7,873 nt of DNA from Actinomycetes bacterium (GTDB lineage Bacteria; Actinomycetota; Acidimicrobiia; Acidimicrobiales; RAAP-2). Below are positions 1-6,827 of this stretch, piece after piece; the first letter of the stretch is position 1, and each line of letters begins with the position of its first letter. Position numbers and translations under genes: made by a program. Location: assembly GCA_021849435.1 (NCBI GenBank), contig JAJZSX010000047.1, positions 3,231-11,103 on the forward strand, written 5' to 3'. The notes beneath the pieces were generated by a model. That model was not told where the DNA came from, did no database searches, and worked only from the letters and a program-made list of their open reading frames with translations.

Positions 1-1042
1 CCGCGACCACGCGGATCCGGTCGTAGACCGTCTCGGCGACGCGCAGGATCTCCTCGGCGTTGACCGCCACCTCGTGCTGGCGCAGCACCATCTGCACCGA
101 CCAGAGCAGCGCGAGCAGGTTCGTCGGTCCGGCGATGAGGACCCGCTCCCGGGTCGCGTAGGCGTGCAGCTCGACGTCGACGCTGAAGGCCGCGGTGACC
201 GCAGCGTCACTGGGTACAAAGCAGACCACGAACTCGGGCGACGGTCCCACCACCTCCCAGTAGGACTTCTCGCGCAGTGTCTTCACGTGGCCACGCAGGG
301 CCTGGGCGTGTTCACGGTAGAGGGCCTCGCGGACTTCCGGCTCGGCGGCTGACACCGCCTCTTCGAAGCGGTCGAAGGGGAACTTGGCGTCGATCGCGAC
401 GCGCCCGTTGGGCAGGGTCACCACACAGTCGGGTCGCCGCAGCCGTCCCGCGTCCGAGACGGCCGAGACCTGCAACTCGAAGTCGAGGCCCTCGACGAGA
501 CCCGAGGCGCGCAAGACGTTGGCCAGCTGCACCTCACCCCAGTGACCACGCTGGCTCGAGCGCCCGAGCAGCTGGTTCAGCCGTTGGGTCTCGGCCTGGG
601 TGCGCAGTTGGGCCTCGAGGAGCTCGTTCGCACTCTGACGCACCGCGGCCAGCGCGCCCACGTGCTCCTTGTCAAAGGTGGTGAGGTTGCGCTGGTAGGC
701 GTCGAGCGCGTCGCGCAAGGGTTTGAGCGTGGTGTCGAGTCGGGCGTCGCGCTCGCGCTGGATCTCGGTCTGGGACTGGTTGAATGCATCCATCGTCTGG
801 GCGAGAACACGCCGCGAGAGGCTCTCGAACTGGGACTCGGCCTCGGACATCGCGGAGTCGTGCTCAAGTCGCTCTCGCTCGGCGACCTCGCGGGCGTTCG
901 CGAGCTCGCTCTCACGCACCGCTACGGTCGCGCGCGACGCGGCGAGCTCGTCGCGCACCGTCTGGATGCGACGGGCCGACCACACCACGGTGGCTAGCAC
1001 CCCCACCAATAATCCGACCACCGCACTCACGACCGCGACCAT
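1..1042 (-). CDS. rmuC: RmuC family protein (DNA recombination protein), 3' end beyond window
   Basis: Translating the minus strand from the ATG at 1042 gives 347 codons without a stop, up to the left edge, so the C-terminus is missing. Residues 1-22 form a hydrophobic N-terminal membrane anchor, and about 25-160 are a charged, Arg/Glu/Gln-rich coiled coil. The RmuC core follows: RGHWGEVQL at 165-173, a PDCVV...LPNGRVAIDAKFP block at about 204-222, a KSYWEV block near 259-264, PEFVVCFVP at 269-277 and AGPTNLLALL at 304-313. E170, D205, D218 and K220 fit the PD-(D/E)XK nuclease-like pattern proposed for this family. RmuC limits recombination between short inverted repeats in E. coli; its biochemical activity is not settled. 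The start is supported by a GAGGAGGT Shine-Dalgarno sequence 3 nt upstream. The gene is divergent from the PhoU-like gene across 59 bp. Family call is secure. Confidence 0.93.
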   Translation of the reverse strand, partial: MVAVVSAVVGLLVGVLATVVWSARRIQTVRDELAASRATVAVRESELANAREVAERERLEHDSAMSEAESQFESLSRRVLAQTMDAFNQSQTEIQRERDARLDTTLKPLRDALDAYQRNLTTFDKEHVGALAAVRQSANELLEAQLRTQAETQRLNQLLGRSSQRGHWGEVQLANVLRASGLVEGLDFELQVSAVSDAGRLRRPDCVVTLPNGRVAIDAKFPFDRFEEAVSAAEPEVREALYREHAQALRGHVKTLREKSYWEVVGPSPEFVVCFVPSDAAVTAAFSVDVELHAYATRERVLIAGPTNLLALLWSVQMVLRQHEVAVNAEEILRVAETVYDRIRVVA

Positions 1043-1045
1043 GAC

Positions 1046-1067
1046 ACCTCCTCGTGCCCCAACCATA
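1046..1067 (-). promoter_or_regulatory. rmuC promoter -10 and Shine-Dalgarno
   Basis: On the minus strand TATGGT (1067-1062) is a plausible -10 box. A transcript starting about 7 nt further on would have a leader of roughly 13 nt, containing GAGGAGGT (1053-1046) just before the ATG at 1042. No -35 consensus is visible. rmuC is the one primary start in the window with a strong Shine-Dalgarno sequence, in contrast to its neighbours. Confidence 0.5.
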
Positions 1068-1071
1068 GGGA

Positions 1072-1090
1072 ACGGCGGTGACACGGCGGT
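1072..1090. repeat. Direct repeat ACGGCGGT x2, 11-bp period
   Basis: ACGGCGGT occurs at 1072-1079 and again at 1083-1090, exactly 11 bp apart. The second copy runs into the -10 box of the PhoU-like gene. On the minus strand the second unit reads GTCACCGCCGT, which shares TCACC with the 11-nt direct-repeat units of actinobacterial PHO boxes, as I recall their consensus. The first unit fits poorly. This may be a regulator site or chance in GC-rich DNA. Confidence 0.35.
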
Positions 1091-1101
1091 AGCCTGGGCC
1101 G
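1090..1101 (+). promoter_or_regulatory. Leaderless promoter of phoU-like gene
   Basis: TAGCCT at 1090-1095 is followed by 6 nt and then the ATG at 1102. This places the predicted transcription start on the A of the start codon. No Shine-Dalgarno sequence precedes this ATG. The same arrangement recurs before five other genes here, which supports both the promoter and the chosen start codon. Confidence 0.6.
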
Positions 1102-1773
1102 ATGAATCGGCGCTTCGGCTTCTCGCACCGCACTCCCGTCCCGGCCCCGATCGTGCCGGCATCGGCGAGCCCGGCGATGCACCAGTCGGTGGTTCGGGTA
1201 TTCGCCATGGTCGGCGAGGCGATGGCCGAGGCGACCCATTCGCTGCTCGCGGGCGACCGGGAGCTGGCCAAGCAGGTCGTCGAGCGCGACGACGCGATTG
1301 ACACCCTGGTTAACGAGATCGTCGCCAGCGTCGAGGCGCAACTGCTCGAGAGCGACGGGCTGTCGGTCGAGACGCGTCGAACCCTACTGACCCTGCTGCG
1401 GGTGCTACCGGAGGTCGAGCGCAACGGCGACCTCGCCGAGCACATCGCGCGGCGCGCGGCGCGCGGGCTCGGCACCGAGATGTCCCCGCGCAGTCGTGGG
1501 CTCATCGAGCGCATGGGCGAGGTCGCCTCCACGATCTGGCGTGAGGCGACCGACGTCGTGATCGACGGCAAGCTCGAGGCGACGGGCGCCATCGAGGACA
1601 TCGACGACGAACTGGACGAACTTCACGTGGCGCTCACGGCTGAACTGGTGTCGGGCTCGATGGCCCTACCGGTCGCGGTCGAGGTCTCGCTGCTCGCGCG
1701 TTTCTACGAGCGCTTCGGCGACCACTGCGTCAACCTCGCGCGACGCCAGGTCGGACGCGACGGCGCCGACTAA
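1102..1773 (+). CDS. PhoU-family phosphate signalling / metal-binding protein
   Basis: The 223-residue protein has the length and helical character of PhoU. It carries the two metal-site signatures of the family, one per three-helix repeat: ERNGD (E106, D110) in the first half and ERFGDHCVNLA (E203, D207, N211) near the C-terminus. PhoU proteins are cytosolic and link the Pst phosphate transporter to PhoR/PhoB-type signalling, or restrain phosphate uptake. No pst, phoR or phoB gene is in view, so the partner is unknown. PhoU homology begins around residue 27; the first 25 residues are a Pro/Ala-rich extension. M26 (ATG at 1177) is an alternative start, but the 1102 ATG is favoured by a TAGCCT box exactly 6 nt upstream. 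The stop codon TAA directly abuts the stop of the convergent asd gene with no terminator. The family is well supported; the name phoU is withheld because the partner system is not seen. Confidence 0.85.
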   Translation: MNRRFGFSHRTPVPAPIVPASASPAMHQSVVRVFAMVGEAMAEATHSLLAGDRELAKQVVERDDAIDTLVNEIVASVEAQLLESDGLSVETRRTLLTLLRVLPEVERNGDLAEHIARRAARGLGTEMSPRSRGLIERMGEVASTIWREATDVVIDGKLEATGAIEDIDDELDELHVALTAELVSGSMALPVAVEVSLLARFYERFGDHCVNLARRQVGRDGAD

Positions 1774-2814
<1,041 letters not shown>

Positions 2815-2817
2815 GGT

Positions 2818-3297
2818 CTACTGTGCGTCGAGTCCGAACGCGGTGTGCAGGTATCGAACGGCTTCGGCCACGCGGTCGGCGCGCACCACACACGAGATGC
2901 GGATCGAACTGGTCGAGATCATCTCGATGTTGATCCCGTTGGACGAGAGCGTCTCGAACATCAGGGCCGTGATGCCGGGGCTCGACTTCATGCCGGCGCC
3001 CACGATGGTGACGCGACCGATCTTGTCGTCGGTGGTGACTTCGGCCGCACCGATCTCCTCTTTGACTTTCATGCAGGCGTCGCGCGCGGCGTCGAGGTCG
3101 GTCATCGCCACGGTGAAGGAGATGTCGGTCAGGCCGTTGGCGCCGGTGTTCTGGACGATCATGTCGACGTTGATGGAGCGGTCCGCGAGCGCGCGAAACA
3201 GGTGTGCGGCGATGCCGGGACGATCGGGGACGCCGCCCACGGTGATCTTGGCCTCCGAGGTGTCGTCGGTCACGGCCGAGACGACTGCTTCTTCCAT
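2818..3297 (-). CDS. Aspartate kinase beta subunit from internal lysC start
   Basis: An in-frame ATG at 3297 (residue M247 of the alpha chain) lies at the kinase/ACT boundary. It would yield a 159-residue protein made of the two ACT domains. It is preceded by GAGGAGGA (minus strand 3312-3305) with a 7-nt gap, one of the two best Shine-Dalgarno sequences in the window. It is followed by GAA GAA GCA, A-ending codons unusual for this GC-rich gene, where the two Glu codons just upstream are GAG GAG. Corynebacterium, mycobacteria and Bacillus make alpha2beta2 aspartokinases whose beta subunit arises from an internal start at the equivalent MEEAV position. Known: the family precedent. Seen: the start signals. 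Inferred: that this organism makes the beta chain. Confidence 0.75.
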   Translation of the reverse strand: MEEAVVSAVTDDTSEAKITVGGVPDRPGIAAHLFRALADRSINVDMIVQNTGANGLTDISFTVAMTDLDAARDACMKVKEEIGAAEVTTDDKIGRVTIVGAGMKSSPGITALMFETLSSNGINIEMISTSSIRISCVVRADRVAEAVRYLHTAFGLDAQ

Positions 3298-4035
3298 GGT
3301 GGGGTCCTCCTCAACGATCCAGGTACCTGGCTCCCAGGTGAAACTCGAACGGACGTGCAACGGCACCTGGTGTCGGCGAGCGAACTCGACCGAACGCAGC
3401 ATCAGCACCCGGCCACCGGTCGCCGCCATCTCGAGCATCTCGTCGAAGGACACCTTGGCGAGCCGCCGGGCGCTGGAGACGACTCGCGGATCGGCCGAGA
3501 AGACGCCGGTCACGTCGGTGTAGATCTCACAGACGTCGGCCTTCAACGCCGCGGCGAGCGCCACCGCGGTCACGTCCGAGCCGCCACGGCCGAGGGTCGT
3601 GATGTCACGTTCCGTCGACACCCCTTGGAAGCCGGCGACCACCGGGACGAGGCCCGCGTCGAGCGCCTCGCGGATCCGGTCGGGCCGCATCTCGAGGATC
3701 TTGGCCCTGGTGTGGTCGGTGTCGGTAATGATCCCAGCCTGGGAGCCCGTGAAGGACGCCGAGTCGACGCCACAGGAGGCCAGCGCCATCGAGACCAGCG
3801 CCATCGAGATGCGCTCGCCGGCGGTGAGGAGCATGTCCAACTCCCGCGGCGGCCGGGTCGGCGAGACGTCATCGGCCAGCCGGATGAGGTCGTCGGTGAA
3901 CTTGCCCATCGCCGAGACAACGACCACGACGTCGTTGCCCGCGGCGCGCGTACGGGCCACGTGATCAGCGACGGCGCGGATGCGTTCGGCGTCACCGACC
4001 GACGTGCCGCCGTACTTCTGGACCACCAATGCCAT
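2818..4035 (-). CDS. lysC: Aspartate kinase, alpha subunit
   Basis: Aspartokinase phosphorylates L-aspartate with ATP, the first and usually feedback-controlled step of the aspartate pathway. The start is the ATG at 4035, giving 405 residues that begin in the family's standard way ([13 protein letters not shown]). The frame stays open further upstream, but that part is antisense to the FKBP gene. Kinase domain, about 1-240: KYGGTS (7-12), TAGERIS (71-77), TTLGRGGSD (146-154) and [13 protein letters not shown] (172-184). Two ACT domains follow, with [12 protein letters not shown] (269-280), IVQNTG (293-298), [11 protein letters not shown] (345-355) and [12 protein letters not shown] (370-381); these bind lysine and/or threonine in relatives. 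Compared with my recollection of corynebacterial and mycobacterial enzymes, the loop after VQN is about two residues shorter, and the C-terminus stops at FGLDAQ without the usual tail. Divergent from the FKBP gene and followed by asd. The family is certain; the effector (Lys, Thr or both) cannot be read from sequence. Confidence 0.97.
   Translation of the reverse strand: MALVVQKYGGTSVGDAERIRAVADHVARTRAAGNDVVVVVSAMGKFTDDLIRLADDVSPTRPPRELDMLLTAGERISMALVSMALASCGVDSASFTGSQAGIITDTDHTRAKILEMRPDRIREALDAGLVPVVAGFQGVSTERDITTLGRGGSDVTAVALAAALKADVCEIYTDVTGVFSADPRVVSSARRLAKVSFDEMLEMAATGGRVLMLRSVEFARRHQVPLHVRSSFTWEPGTWIVEEDPTMEEAVVSAVTDDTSEAKITVGGVPDRPGIAAHLFRALADRSINVDMIVQNTGANGLTDISFTVAMTDLDAARDACMKVKEEIGAAEVTTDDKIGRVTIVGAGMKSSPGITALMFETLSSNGINIEMISTSSIRISCVVRADRVAEAVRYLHTAFGLDAQ
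3305..3312 (-). promoter_or_regulatory. Internal Shine-Dalgarno for lysC beta
   Basis: GAGGAGGA on the minus strand encodes part of the Glu-Glu-Asp stretch of LysC and sits 7 nt before the in-frame ATG at 3297. Purine-rich Glu codons can create such a match by chance. The spacing, the following A-ending codons and the known position of beta starts in relatives argue for function. Confidence 0.65.
3319..3339 (-). repeat. Alternating CCAGGT/ACCTGG arms: palindrome and hairpin before lysC beta start
   Basis: CCAGGTACCTGG at 3319-3330 is a perfect 12-bp palindrome. A third arm at 3334-3339 lets the minus-strand mRNA instead form ACCTGG-GAG-CCAGGT, a 6-bp stem with a 3-nt loop at 3339-3325. The stem ends 12 nt before the internal Shine-Dalgarno sequence. 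One more ACCTGG lies at 3365-3370. The coding codons here (CCA, GGT) are not the GC-ending choices usual in this gene. Confidence 0.45.
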
Positions 4036-4047
4036 GCAGCAACGATA
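4036..4047 (-). promoter_or_regulatory. Leaderless promoter of lysC
   Basis: On the minus strand TATCGT (4047-4042) is followed by 6 nt and then the lysC ATG at 4035, putting the predicted transcription start on the start codon itself. No Shine-Dalgarno sequence and no clear -35 box are visible. Confidence 0.6.
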
Positions 4048-4050
4048 GTT

Positions 4051-4065
4051 GACCGGCGGTCGACC
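4051..4065. promoter_or_regulatory. Overlapping palindromes in lysC-FKBP intergenic region
   Basis: GACCG-G-CGGTC (4051-4061) is an inverted repeat with 5-bp arms and a one-base centre. GGTCGACC (4058-4065) is an 8-bp perfect palindrome overlapping it. They fill the middle of the 57-bp divergent intergenic region, upstream of the -10 boxes of both genes, where an operator or activator site would lie. No known operator consensus is recognised. Confidence 0.3.
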
Positions 4066-4079
4066 TTTCGTGGGCCAAG

Positions 4080-4092
4080 TAATGTCGCACCC
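4080..4092 (+). promoter_or_regulatory. Leaderless promoter of the FKBP gene
   Basis: TAATGT at 4080-4085 is followed by 7 nt and the ATG at 4093. No Shine-Dalgarno sequence is present and no -35 consensus is recognised. The promoter is back to back with that of lysC. Confidence 0.55.
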
Positions 4093-4746
4093 ATGGCAAC
4101 TGCGAAGCGAGAGCGACAGAAGGCGGCCCGTCGCCAAAAGATTGAGGCCCAGCAACGCGCCGCGAAGCGGCGTAAGACCATCCAACGCACGTCGATCGTG
4201 GTCGTCGTCGCGATCGCGATCATCGTCTCGGCCGCGCTGCTGTTCCGTGGCAAGTCCACACCGACGACGACCACCACGGTCGCCGCGGCGCCGACCACCA
4301 CCACCACCGCTCCGGCGACGACGAGCACCGCCGCGGTGCATTTCGCCCCCGTGGCGAGCCCCTCGCCCGCGGGGACCTTCGGCAAGGCGCCGACCGTCAT
4401 CGTGCCCGCGGGACCCCCACCCACCACGCCCGAGATGAGCAACCTCATCACCGGCACCGGACCGGCCGCGAAGGACGGTCAGTCCCTCACCGTGCAGTAC
4501 GTCCTCGCGACCTACTCGACGCGCAAGGTCATCCAGTCGTCCTGGACCGCCCAGCCCTTCACCTTCACCCTCGGCGCCGGCCACGTGATCACCGGCTGGG
4601 ACAAGGGCCTCGTCGGGATGCGCGTCGGCGGACGCCGCGAGCTCATCCTGCCGCCGTCGCTCGGCTACGGCGCGGTGGCCCGGGGCGGCGGCATCGCGGC
4701 GAACGACACCCTCGTCTTCGTCGTCGACCTCTTGAAGATCAGTTAA
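4093..4746 (+). CDS. Membrane-anchored FKBP-type peptidyl-prolyl isomerase
   Basis: The 217-residue protein is predicted to be anchored in the membrane with its enzyme domain outside, helping secreted or envelope proteins fold by cis-trans isomerisation of prolyl bonds. Residues 1-33 are very basic (many Lys/Arg), about 34-51 form one hydrophobic segment, and about 55-82 are a low-complexity Thr/Ala/Pro linker of ACC/ACG codons. The FKBP domain covers about 115-217, with [17 protein letters not shown] (156-172), [10 protein letters not shown] (175-184) and a C-terminal [10 protein letters not shown]. By alignment from memory to FKBP12, ligand-pocket residues are Y136, V165, I166, W169, Y192, I201 and F209. 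The position of Asp37 is Q148, a substitution that could alter activity. The start is the ATG at 4093, 7 nt after a TAATGT box; the frame is open further upstream only as antisense of lysC-asd. A cyclophilin gene follows after 25 bp, probably co-transcribed. Confidence 0.93.
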   Translation: MATAKRERQKAARRQKIEAQQRAAKRRKTIQRTSIVVVVAIAIIVSAALLFRGKSTPTTTTTVAAAPTTTTTAPATTSTAAVHFAPVASPSPAGTFGKAPTVIVPAGPPPTTPEMSNLITGTGPAAKDGQSLTVQYVLATYSTRKVIQSSWTAQPFTFTLGAGHVITGWDKGLVGMRVGGRRELILPPSLGYGAVARGGGIAANDTLVFVVDLLKIS

Positions 4747-4771
4747 CCAACCACCAGCGAAGCGAGTGATC

Positions 4772-5323
4772 ATGAGTGACCTCATCCCAAACCCCGACGG
4801 CTCCAGCGTCCAGCGCCAGCGCTTCGACGCGCCGCCGCCGATGATCATCGACCCGGCCAAGACCTACGGCGCGACGATGGTGACCTCCATGGGCACGCTC
4901 GAGATCGCCCTGGACCCGCTCGCGGCCCCAAAGACGGTCAACAGCTTCGTGTTCCTCGCGCGCTGGCACTACTTCGACGGGATCGTCTTTCACCGCATCA
5001 TCCCCGGCTTCGTCCTCCAGGGCGGCGACCCGACGGGTAGCGGCAGTGGCGGCCCCGGTTACCGCTTCGAGGACGAGCTGCCCAAGGCCGGGCGCTACGA
5101 GCTCGGGTCGCTCGCCATGGCCAACGCCGGCCCCAACACCAACGGCAGCCAGTTCTTCGTCATCTCGGGACCCGACGGCGTCCGGCTCCCACCGCTCTAC
5201 GCGCTCTTCGGCAAGGTCGTCAAGGGCCTCGACGTGGTCGCCACCATCAACGACGTCGGCACGCCGTCGGGCAAGCCCCGCGAGCGGGTCGTCATCGAGT
5301 CCGTGACGATCAGCGAGTCCTAG
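4772..5323 (+). CDS. Cyclophilin-type peptidyl-prolyl isomerase
   Basis: The protein has 183 residues from the ATG at 4772. A GTG at 4766 is an alternative start that would add two residues. There is no signal peptide or membrane segment, so it should act in the cytosol, unlike its FKBP neighbour. Cyclophilin motifs are intact: [19 protein letters not shown] (68-86) with the catalytic arginine R75 and Q83, then [18 protein letters not shown] (112-129) with N118, Q127 and F129, then [12 protein letters not shown] (145-156). The position of the cyclophilin A tryptophan W121 is not tryptophan, as is common in bacteria. About 30 residues precede the fold, including a Pro-rich stretch. The gene lies 25 bp after the FKBP gene with no promoter-like box or strong Shine-Dalgarno sequence, so shared transcription is likely. 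Its stop codon shares a CTAG with the stop of the convergent downstream gene. Confidence 0.95.
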   Translation: MSDLIPNPDGSSVQRQRFDAPPPMIIDPAKTYGATMVTSMGTLEIALDPLAAPKTVNSFVFLARWHYFDGIVFHRIIPGFVLQGGDPTGSGSGGPGYRFEDELPKAGRYELGSLAMANAGPNTNGSQFFVISGPDGVRLPPLYALFGKVVKGLDVVATINDVGTPSGKPRERVVIESVTISES

Positions 5324-5925
5324 TCCAGCCTCGCGGCGTTCGCGCCGCGAGTCACCTCGACGTCGTCGGCGACCACGACGCGCCACCGTCCCTCTGACTC
5401 GGCCAGGACGCCTCGCGCACCCACGACCACCAACGGCTCATCGCCGGAAAGCAACTGACGAGTCCGCTCGAGCTGCTCGGCCGTCGCGGGTACCGTGAGG
5501 ACCGCCCCGTGCCGGTAGCCGAGCCCGATGGTCGGCGCGCCCCCACGTGGATCGATCATCACCGACCCGAGCACCGTCGCCACCGACCCGATCGCGACGA
5601 GTCGCGCCGCGGCGAGCGCGTCGCCGAAGGCACTGTCGCGCCACACCGCCCTCGCGTGCAGGGCCGCCCCGTCGCACAACACCACGAAGTCGGCGCGCTC
5701 GACGCGCTCGACGAGGGCGAGGTCGTGGGCGCCGACGCGGTCGAGCACCATCAGCGCCTCCACGTCGGCTCCGGTCGGCTCGAGCGCGGTGGCGATCTCG
5801 AGCGCCGCCTGCGCGGCGCCGATGAAGGCGGCGGCGGTCGGCACCACGACCACCGACGCGCCCTCCACCTCGCGGGTCATGGCGTCGATGAAGGCGCGCA
5901 GCGAGCCGGCGACGAGCGTGGTCAC
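5320..5925 (-). CDS. Uncharacterised protein, possibly degenerate cyanophycinase/peptidase S51-like
   Basis: I do not recognise this protein with confidence. From the GTG at 5925 it has 201 residues, mostly alternating hydrophobic strands and Ala-rich helices, with no signal peptide or membrane segment. The element order resembles S51/cyanophycinase-type class I glutamine amidotransferase-like folds: an N-terminal strand ending in Gly (about 4-8), VVVVPTAAA (25-33), ADFVVLCDGAALHARAVW (78-95) where the family has its GG(D/N)Q loop, AIGSVATVLG (111-120) where the family has the GTSAGA nucleophile elbow (S114), IGLGY (133-137), and a C-terminal strand pair. By alignment from memory the family's histidine after GLG and its later acidic motif are not evident, so it may be non-catalytic. 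The GTG start is preferred to the upstream in-frame ATG at 5970 because GATACT lies 6 nt before it and the longer form would overlap the hbd start. The coding call is good; the function is a tentative inference. Confidence 0.5.
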   Translation of the reverse strand: MTTLVAGSLRAFIDAMTREVEGASVVVVPTAAAFIGAAQAALEIATALEPTGADVEALMVLDRVGAHDLALVERVERADFVVLCDGAALHARAVWRDSAFGDALAAARLVAIGSVATVLGSVMIDPRGGAPTIGLGYRHGAVLTVPATAEQLERTRQLLSGDEPLVVVGARGVLAESEGRWRVVVADDVEVTRGANAARLD

Positions 5926-5937
5926 GTGTCGAGTATC
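5926..5937 (-). promoter_or_regulatory. Candidate leaderless promoter of the S51-like gene
   Basis: On the minus strand GATACT (5937-5932) is followed by 6 nt and the GTG at 5925. It differs from the TAnnnT pattern of the other genes at its first base, so it is weaker. Its position and spacing match, and it decides the start codon chosen. Confidence 0.4.
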
Positions 5938-5957
5938 CCACCGAGACGACCGGGCAC

Positions 5958-5969
5958 TACTATCCAGCA
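5958..5969 (+). promoter_or_regulatory. Leaderless promoter of hbd (and ecm)
   Basis: TACTAT at 5958-5963 is followed by 6 nt and the ATG at 5970. No Shine-Dalgarno sequence is seen. The expected -35 region lies over the -10 box of the divergent S51-like gene, so the two promoters may exclude each other. Confidence 0.6.
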
Positions 5970-6827
5970 ATGAACTTGCGAACCATCGGCGTCTTGGGGT
6001 CAGGCATCATGGGGAGCGGCATCGCCGAGGTGGTCGCCGCCACGGGGGCGAGCGTGATTGTACGTAGCCGCAATCAGGCAAGCGCCGACGCGCTGCTGGT
6101 GGGACTGGACCGCTCGCTCGCCCGCCAGGTCGAACGTGGCACGCGAGACGCCGCCGACGCCGCCGCGCTGCACGCGCGCGTCACGGCCACAACCGAGCTC
6201 GCCGACCTCGCGAACTGTGAGTTGGTCATCGAATCGGTCGTCGAGGACATGGACGTCAAACGCGTGCTCTTCAACGAACTCGACCACGTGGTGCGACCCG
6301 ACGCGATCCTCGCGACCAATACCTCGACCCTGTCGGTGATTGACCTCGCCATGGAGACCTCGCGTCCCGAGCGAGTCTGCGGCGTGCACTTCTTTAACCC
6401 GGCGCCGGTGATGTCACTCGTGGAGATCGTCCGCCCGCTGTCGGCGAGCGACGAGACGATCGACTACGTGGTGGACTTCGTGACCCGGTGCGGCAAGGAC
6501 GCCGTCGTCGTGAAGGACCAGGCCGGGTTCGTGGTGAACGCGTTGCTCTTCCCCTACCTCAACAACGCTGTGCGACTGCTGGAACAGGGCGTGGCCACGA
6601 TGGAGGGGATCGACGTGGCCATGAAGGGCGGCTGCGGCTTCCCGATGGGCCCCTTCGCCCTGCTCGACCTCGTCGGGCTGGACACCTCCCTCGCCATCCT
6701 CGAGGCGCTCTACAACGAGTTCGCCGATCCCAACTTCGCCCCCGTGCCCGCCCTGCGCCGAATGGTGACCGCCGGCCGACTCGGTCGCAAGTCCGGACGC
6801 GGCTTCTACGACTACCCCCGCCGATGA
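5970..6827 (+). CDS. hbd: 3-hydroxybutyryl-CoA dehydrogenase, probably NADPH-dependent
   Basis: This enzyme interconverts acetoacetyl-CoA and (S)-3-hydroxybutyryl-CoA in the cytosol. The 285-residue length is normal for the short single-function form. A Rossmann domain starts with GVLGSGIMGSGIAE (7-20). Catalytic and substrate residues are S119 (NTSTLS), H140 (VHFFNPAPV), E152 and N190 (GFVVNALL). The C-terminal domain has GFPMGPFALLDLVGLD and ends GRKSGRGFYDY. At the end of the second strand the sequence is VIVRSRNQ (29-36): the acidic residue that selects NAD in most relatives is S33, followed by R34. This favours NADPH and the reductive direction. The gene overlaps the mutase gene by 4 nt (ATGA), so the two are translationally coupled. 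The context suggests supply of crotonyl-CoA to the ethylmalonyl-CoA pathway. General fatty-acid or polyhydroxybutyrate metabolism is the alternative. Confidence 0.92.
   Translation: MNLRTIGVLGSGIMGSGIAEVVAATGASVIVRSRNQASADALLVGLDRSLARQVERGTRDAADAAALHARVTATTELADLANCELVIESVVEDMDVKRVLFNELDHVVRPDAILATNTSTLSVIDLAMETSRPERVCGVHFFNPAPVMSLVEIVRPLSASDETIDYVVDFVTRCGKDAVVVKDQAGFVVNALLFPYLNNAVRLLEQGVATMEGIDVAMKGGCGFPMGPFALLDLVGLDTSLAILEALYNEFADPNFAPVPALRRMVTAGRLGRKSGRGFYDYPRR

Noticed and set aside
912..1601. 229-codon minus-strand open frame opposite the PhoU-like gene
   Set aside because: It is Ser/Arg-rich, without motifs, and antisense to a recognisable PhoU protein while also overlapping the rmuC start.
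4049..4085. TTGACC (4049-4054) as the -35 box of the FKBP promoter
   Set aside because: The spacer to TAATGT would be 25 bp, well outside the usual 16-19 bp.
4256..4345. ACC/ACG-rich tract as a possible repeat array
   Set aside because: It encodes the Thr-rich stalk between membrane segment and FKBP domain. The repetition is codon-level low complexity without a regular unit.
4036..4860. Upstream extension of the lysC frame on the minus strand
   Set aside because: The extra residues are low-complexity Gly/Arg/Asp antisense to the FKBP gene. Aspartokinase homology begins exactly at the ATG at 4035, which also has a -10 box 6 nt upstream.
5926..5970. ATG start at 5970 for the minus-strand S51-like gene
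   Set aside because: It would run through the divergent promoter region and overlap the hbd start codon. The GTG at 5925 has a -10-like box at the standard 6-nt distance, and the fold begins there.
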